From Hysterium pulicare CBS 123377 (Eukaryota; Ascomycota; Dothideomycetes; Hysteriales; Hysteriaceae), in the NCBI GenBank assembly GCA_000467715.1, contig AJFK01000068.1, positions 1-64,000 on the forward strand: a stretch of DNA of 64,000 bases. Direction: 5' to 3'. Shown one piece after another: positions 58,139-64,000 of the stretch; positions within the stretch are counted from its first letter, which is position 1, and the number at the start of each line of letters is the position of its first letter. The position numbers were made by a program, and so were the translations under genes. The notes under the pieces are model-generated. The model did not search any database and was not told where the DNA came from. It worked only from the letters and a program-made list of their open reading frames with translations.

Positions 58139-58850
58139 TCAATATCTTGGAATGGCCTTGAGTATGACTCTACCTGTGTTGGGAGGGAAATGGATAGATG
58201 CATTTGGTGAGCGAAGATGATGAGAGGTTTGGCAGAAAGGCCGCAATTACTTTCCTCCTGGCGCCATGGATCGGTTCGGGTTGCCAGATTGAAATCGACT
58301 ACCTTGTACCCTTCAACCCTTCATCAACAAGACACCAATGCCATCTGCCCACAAACATCCGTGTCGTCACACCTTTCCTCTCAAGCAATTTCCTTAAAAG
58401 TTCCTAACAGTCTGATTGCGTTGTTCCGACGTGATAGCTTGGCATGTAAGTTATCGACGTCGAATCAGACGAGTCAAGATTTGAGATACCTTGGTACTCG
58501 AACTAGCGCTCAACTTTCACCCCGGACTGCCATTCCCCTCGATAATGCTCCACACGAGGATGATCTGGGGTAGTTTGACTCGACACATAGAGTACTCATC
58601 CGGAATAGCCCAGCCAATCTCGTGGGGAGACATGACTCGGAAATGATGAATGTCTATCAATGCCGAACATCCAAGGGATTAGATGCAAAACACACTTGTG
58701 TCATGCATCATGACAATGGGGGGGCAATCGTTTCCCGAAAGATCGAAATCAAGATGTTTGAACAAATAGACTGCAGGTGAACCTTTTCATGGGTCTCATC
58801 TTCGTTCTCCAAGTATTCGTCCCAAGCGCTCTTCGTACAATACCGTAGCC
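58139..58850. other. intergenic, no gene seen
   Basis: Promoter side of the transporter gene; short frames only. Confidence 0.5.
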
Positions 58851-60775
58851 ATGTCTCCTTTAGCAGGGGTGCGGAGGCAGCGAATCAATGCGTTCAATGT
58901 CTTCATACTATGCTTTGTTGGCTTGGGATCCATGTCGTATGGCTACACAGCATCTATCATCGGAACGACTCTGGGTGAGTATTTCATGTACAGAATGAGA
59001 ATCACGGACTGAACCGGTTTGTTAGGACAACCATCTTTCATTGAATACTTCCAGCTTGATACTAGAAGTAACGCTACAGGTCTTATCTCCACCACGAATG
59101 GATTATTTCAAACGGGCGGTGTCATAGGGACTTTACTTCTTCCAATCGTTTCAGACAAGTATGGCAGAAAATGGGGCATTGCAATTGTAAGCATCGATCA
59201 AAAATTTCCAGCTTTAGCACTAATATAGAGCCTAGAGCGCCATCTTAGCTATCACATCTGGTGCTGTCCTCGCAGGCAGTACTAGCATTGCGGAATTCAT
59301 AGTCTTCCGCTTCATTGCTGGCGCGAGTGCATTCATGGTCCTCGCAGCTGTACCAGTGAGTAGTACTTCCCGTAACGAACAATATAATATCCCTAACCTT
59401 GTAACAGATATGGATGAATGTAAGCGTCTTTTAAAAACTGAGACTAAATCAGACCTTAACCATTTCCTTCCTAGGAGGTTGTCCCGGTCAAGATGAGAGC
59501 CGGACTTGTCGACATCCACGCTGTTCTACTCATTTTTGGATACACTGTTCAAGGCTGGGTGGGTTTTGGGTTCTACTTTTGGAAAAACGGTCAGACTTGC
59601 CCCTCATCACACTATTGGATTGCTCCCATGTGCTCACGGGTTGGATAGGAGGAGCGAACACTTGGAGACCCCCGCTAGCACTGCAATGTGCTTGGCCCCT
59701 CATGCTCCTCTGTGGATTATATTGGATACCAGAATCCCCAAGATGGCTCATCATGAATGACCGTATTGAGGATGCTAGAGCTATACTTGACAGGCTTCAT
59801 TCTGATCCCAGCGATCCCGATAACGAATATGCAAGGTCCGAGTTCTATCAGATTCGAAAACAAATCGCCATTGATAGGACTCTGCCTTCTTCATGGATGG
59901 ATATTATCAGAAAGCCTTCGTATCGTAAACGAGCTTTAATCGCGATAGGAACAACCTTCTTCATCCAGTGCTCCGGTGTACTCGTAATCAACAACTACGG
60001 GCCTACACTCTACAAGAATCTAGGATTTAGCCCTGTTAAGCAACTACTCTATCCTGCGGCCTGGTTAACATTTGCGCTTGGCATCAATATCATGGCCATC
60101 GGTATCGTGGACCGTTTTCCCAGAAATAAGTACATTGGTGTTGGAATTTTAGGGTGCATGGCCACTCTTGTCGTTGAAGCTGCTCTAGTCGCCAATTTCG
60201 GTGCCTCGAACAATAAGGCTGCATTGCAAGCCGCTGTAGCAATGTTCTACATCTTCCAGATACCCTACGGATTCTGTCTTGACGGTATGCAATCAGTGGA
60301 TCTAAAACATAGGTTGCAGAGCTAATAATTTCTAGGAACTCAATTTGCATATCTGGGAGAGATCTTCCCAACCCATCTCCGCGCGAAGGGGGTGTCCCTT
60401 GGTGTTGCAATGATCTCGCTCACCAACATCATGTGGCTCCAGGCTGCGCCAACAGCTTTTGTGTAAGTAAAAGAAGTCCGTAGATGAATCCCACGCTAAC
60501 CTGTCTACAGTACCATTGGGTGGAAGTTCTATCTCGTATTCATCATTCCTGGCACTATCGGCGGTCTCATTGTTTTCTTCTTCTTCCCCGATACGAAAGG
60601 ACTCCCTCTCGAAGAAGTGGCTGCTCTTTTTGGCGATGAAAATGAAGTTGCAGTTTACCAAAGAGAGATTGATATCCATGGGAATGAGATCGTTGACCAT
60701 CATGCGATGGCCAAGGAAAAGCATCAGGTTCAAATGGAGGATATTGCAAGTGGTGACGAGCAGAACAGGGTGTAG
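58851..60775 (+). CDS. MFS transporter, sugar porter type
   Basis: Eight exons (58851-58974, 59026-59186, 59236-59355, 59408-59419, 59475-59589, 59649-60284, 60336-60462, 60511-60775) give 519 residues with about 12 membrane helices. Sugar-porter signatures are in order: GYTASIIGTTLGQPSF in helix 1, SDKYGRKWGI after helix 2, IWMNEVVPVKMRAGL before helix 5, GGANTWRPPLALQ, WIPESPRWLIMNDR at the end of helix 6, GTQFAYLGEIFPTHLRAKG, and PDTKGLPLEEVAALFG at the C-terminus. It probably sits in the plasma membrane and imports a sugar, polyol or other small polar compound by proton symport. The frame is intact. Exon 4 is only 12 nt (IWMN). It neighbours the cyclase and ligase pseudogenes, so it may once have supplied their substrate. 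Confidence 0.9.
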
Positions 60776-61128
60776 TGGAGCTCGTAGCTTGTAGGCTCGT
60801 TCATCAAGGCTAAGAACCTGAATCAAACATGGTTTTGTCAAGACCATATTCATGTAGCATTTCGAAAATGTATACTGTAGTAATTCAGATGTGCATTCAA
60901 GGCATCCGTTCAGAAACAAAGTGAAATACAAGTGGTTGGAAAACTCAATAGAGACAAGTGTGCCGGCACCCCATGAACGACTTCACGTACGTGACCCGGA
61001 GTTTGGCCGCCCTTGTCGCAGAGCACCTCAACCTCGAAAGTTCGCGACTTCCATAACTCCATCACTAACTCACAACTTCGCTCCATCTCGAAGGCCCGGC
61101 CATCGCATATCCTCAAGCATATCTCGCA
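60776..61128. other. intergenic, no gene seen
   Basis: 3' flank of the transporter gene and promoter of Swc4. Confidence 0.55.
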
Positions 61129-63182
61129 ATGGCGAGCTCTCGAGATGTGCGGGATATGCTTGGACTAGCTGCTGGCGATGCCCAGAAGCCCGCAGTGCAG
61201 AAGAAGCCCAAACTAGCTGCTCCGCAAAGGAAATTTCGTACGTCCAACTGCTCCATACACTGCTACATATTGCAGGACTGACGTCTGGTATTTATAGAGG
61301 GTGTCGCCCGCGAAGTTGCGGCTCTGTACGGCGAACGTCCACCCCCGGTCGCCGTCTACGAAGAGAAAAAGACATACAGGGCGAAGAGGCAGAACGCGGG
61401 ACCGGCGAAAAAATGGTATGGGATTGTTTGAATAAGATGAGATATCTATGACAAAGCTGACGGACGTGTAAATTTAGGATTGAACAACCTTTTACCAATC
61501 CAGCGCGAAAAGATGGACTCGTCCTCAAGCATTGGCGGCGCAAACCCGGCCCACGCGTGCATCCAGCCAACACCGACGATACATCCATGCTGGTGGATGA
61601 GAGCGAAATCCAGGACCCACAGATAGAGACCGAGTATGAATATGCAAAGTACAACGTCCAGGTCGAAGTGCCCACTTTCACCGACGCGGAATATGACTCC
61701 AATCTCCAAAGTGATGACTGGAGCAAAGAAGAGACTGAATATCTTCTGGAAATGATTAAAGATTACTATCAGCGCTGGACTATTATACAAGACCGCTACG
61801 ACTTCCAACCGCCTGCACAAGCCGAATCTTCTTCGCAAGACTCCGCAAATGGAGTGATTACCAATGGCGAATCGCACGCGCTGTCCACGCTCCCATTTGC
61901 GCCTCCCAAATCTCGGACCATCGAAGACCTCAAGGCTCGTTTCTATGAAATCTCCGCAAAGCTAATGAAACTCCGAATCCCAGAGGTACAGATGGATGCA
62001 GACCAATATGCGCGTTACGAAATCCTAACGAAATTTGATCCACATCTCGAACGAAGCCGGAAACACCTCGCTGCGGCGCTTATGAGCCGGAATATGGATG
62101 AAGTGAAAGAGGAAGAATTCCTGCTAACTGAGTTACAACGCATCAATATGGCGGCGAACCGACTGGACGCCGAGCGAGCCGAGTTGCGTGAGAGACTCGA
62201 ATCACCGATCACGAATCAGAGCTTAGCGGGTGGCATGGCTCAATTCCAATCTTCTCAGGCTCTCACTGCTCTATTTACACAATTGTTTCAGCAAGATCGA
62301 AGCAAGAAACGGGCATCTGGGTCTGGAGGAGGGAGGTTATCGCTTTCTGCTACGGATATCATTGGGACGCCGACGAATGGTCATAGTCAGCAACTCAGTG
62401 GATCTGCGGCAGCAGCACGGAGGCAGAGTATGGCACAGCATGCCGTCGCTCAGCAACCCATTCGCACTCTAGCCCCTGCTATGGAACAGCGCTTCAACAT
62501 CTCCACCCACGATCGTCTCACTTCCGGTGTTACTTTCGGTTCCGACAAGTTGCTTAAGATGCGCCAGGCGAAGAGTAATGTGCAAACGCAGAAGATCGCA
62601 GGTGCGTTAGCGCAGCTGAATGTCTCTGAAATCATCTCCATCCCGACCAGCAAAGTGGGCGAGGTATTTGAAGGATTGATTGGGAAAGTCGGCAAGCTGC
62701 TTGATGTGAGGAAGGTCAGAGAGAAAGAGGAGAATGAGCGCAAGATTTTGGAAGCAATGAAGGCTGGGCCGAATGGGGAAATTAGTAACGACGAGAAAGG
62801 CGAGGGTGTTAAGATGGAGGAGAATGATGAAAATGATAGGGAAGATGAGGATGAGGAAGAGGAAGAGGCTCAGGATGATACTCAGATGCAGGATGCCGAG
62901 GACTATGAGTCACCGGATACAGAGGATGCCGATTCCGACGAGCCCGATATTGAGGGGGATGCAGAAGAAGACGAGGGAGAGGAAGATGAGGACGAAGATG
63001 CAGAGGGAGAAGACGCTGAAGACGATTCTCCTTCGCCATCTATTCGGCAACCATCCGAAGCAATCAGTACGAGAACAGGAGGTGGCCGTGGCTTAACTCC
63101 TGCCGTCACCGGTGGACATAAGCGAAGTGCAAGTGTCTTGAGTACCACGAGCAGTAAGAGCACTAAGAGGGCTAGGAAATAA
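61129..63182 (+). CDS. SWC4: SWR1-complex protein 4 / NuA4 subunit Eaf2 (DMAP1 family)
   Basis: Three exons (61129-61237, 61298-61415, 61478-63182) give 643 residues. MASSRDVRDMLGL is the typical Swc4 N-terminus. VAREVAALYGERPPPVAVYE and FTNPARKDGLVLKHWRR are the conserved block before the SANT-like domain (about 155-215: DDWSKEETEYLLEMIKDYYQ, then RWTIIQDRYDF), which binds histones/chromatin. LKARFYEISAKLM and a coiled coil (LTELQRINMAANRLDAERAE) follow. Swc4 is shared by the SWR1 complex, which deposits H2A.Z, and by the NuA4 histone acetyltransferase. Residues about 430-600 are extremely acidic (Glu/Asp runs), and the end is Ser/Lys-rich with KSTKRARK as a possible nuclear signal. Introns 1 and 2 are 60-62 nt. 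Confidence 0.94.
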
Positions 63183-63588
63183 GGAGGTACCAGCAACCTC
63201 TTGGTCTTGCGTCATGCGGAAGTGCTGGAGTTCTGGGGCATTATTCGACGATGAGGTTGTCGCATGTCTCTCCCGGGTTAGGATTAAAAGACTCCATTGT
63301 CAGGAATAGGAATATGGGTTCGGATTCTTGCATAGCGCCGGCGTGAATGTTTTTGGTCGAACCTTACAGCACATTGCACTTTGGGTCAAACCGACAATTC
63401 AAACTATGTTTTACTATGAATTTTTAGTGCCCATCAACACCACAACAAAAATATTTGGTTGCCACTGCTTCCAGAAGTTTTAAATGATTATTTCAGCGCC
63501 TATCGCACATGTTGCCCATTATGTAGACTCATTTGAGATTGATGAAAATAATCGAAGCTCCTCGCTCAGTCCACTTCATGGATTGGAT
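63183..63588. other. intergenic, convergent 3' ends
   Basis: Between the stop of Swc4 and the stop of the right-edge gene. No gene seen. Confidence 0.55.
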
Positions 63589-63999
63589 TCATGTATGACG
63601 AATAGTCGAGGAATCTCTCTTCAGACACGATGCAACAAACCTCTGGAACTTTTTACCGTCTTTTGCACGTAATCGCTGACTTGCTGTTTGAGTGTCCACT
63701 TCCTCATTGTTCTCAAGCTCTGGTGTAATGGCTGTCATCACGCCTCCATCACGCTCATTATCAGAGTCTTCCACGAAACAGTCTTTGACATCTGCTCGCT
63801 TCCTGAGCGGCGGTGAGCAAATATCCCGCTGCGGCAGTCTTTGCTCATCGTCCAGGTCATTCCAATCAGACGCTCGTTTCCTCGATTGAAATTGCTCGGG
63901 CTCCAACTTTAGGTTTGCAACGCTAGTGAACACGGTATCCTGTGTGGTATCTGATGATATACTCGAAGCTGACGCAAAACCTGCAGCATCCGAAACGTC
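63589..63999 (-). CDS. unrecognised protein, C-terminal part only (5' end outside window)
   Basis: A minus-strand frame is open from the right edge to a stop at 63589 (136 residues). It is hydrophilic and likely disordered: DVSDAAGFASASSISS, LKLEPEQFQSRKRASDWNDL, then CSPPLRKRADVKDCFVEDSD, and a basic end (QRLRAKDGKKFQRFVASCLK). LKLEPE could be a sumoylation-like site, and the two basic clusters (RKRAS, LRKRAD) could be nuclear signals. This suggests a nuclear regulatory protein, but the family cannot be told from this part. Confidence 0.6.
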   Translation of the reverse strand, partial: DVSDAAGFASASSISSDTTQDTVFTSVANLKLEPEQFQSRKRASDWNDLDDEQRLPQRDICSPPLRKRADVKDCFVEDSDNERDGGVMTAITPELENNEEVDTQTASQRLRAKDGKKFQRFVASCLKRDSSTIRHT

Positions 64000-64000
64000 A

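Noticed and set aside
58590-58690. Minus-strand MSPHEIGW sequence resembling the VSPREIGW motif of glutamate dehydrogenase, with about 24 similar bases
   Set aside because: Only one short motif matches, the surrounding residues do not follow the enzyme, and no further dehydrogenase blocks occur nearby. Probably coincidence.
62450-63196. Serine-rich and hydrophobic minus-strand frames opposite the acidic tail of Swc4
   Set aside because: Shadow of GAG/GAT-rich codons; the plus strand is the conserved gene.

Overview
The window reads as nuclear DNA of a filamentous ascomycete (Pezizomycotina; Helotiales/Leotiomycetes is a guess from the flavour of the proteins). The reasons are genes split by 45-200 bp introns with GT..AG ends and CTAAC/TGCTAA-like branch sites, no operons, both strands in use, and fungal subunits such as Med5, Swc4, a Vtc5-like SPX protein and NADP-glutamate dehydrogenase. 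Exon structures below were built by hand from splice signals and continuity of conserved motifs. No tRNA, rRNA, CRISPR array or transposon could be recognised.

Left part (1-12.7 kb): mostly housekeeping and metabolic genes. These are a gamma-glutamylcyclotransferase-like gene cut by the left edge, a steroid 5-alpha-reductase-like membrane enzyme, a secreted alpha/beta hydrolase, a P-loop sugar/nucleoside-kinase-like protein, a TatD-type DNase (TATDN1 type), an FAD monooxygenase and cytosolic methionyl-tRNA synthetase.

Accessory block (13-25.5 kb): a broken F-box gene, several low-complexity or tandem repeats, decayed coding frames, and three plus-strand genes (18.0, 21.3 and 23.7 kb) that share an unrecognised domain of about 130 residues. 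It is present once in the first and twice in each of the other two, giving five copies in 7.5 kb. This is the most interesting novelty of the window.

Core block (26-43 kb): NADP-glutamate dehydrogenase with GATA and CCAAT sites upstream, an aldo-keto reductase, a conserved fungal protein of unknown function, Mediator subunit 5, a short-chain dehydrogenase, mitochondrial malonyl-CoA:ACP transacylase and a Vtc5-like SPX protein.

Gene-poor block (43-51.5 kb): only small or doubtful genes plus one strong inverted repeat. It ends at a p24 (Erp-like) cargo receptor.

Right part (53-61 kb): a neighbourhood that looks like a decaying catabolic cluster. It holds an intact short-chain dehydrogenase, a 4-coumarate-CoA-ligase-like gene with premature stops, a cyclase-family gene with a one-base frameshift near its end, and an intact MFS sugar-type transporter. 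The window closes with Swc4 (SWR1/NuA4 subunit) and an unrecognised gene cut by the right edge.
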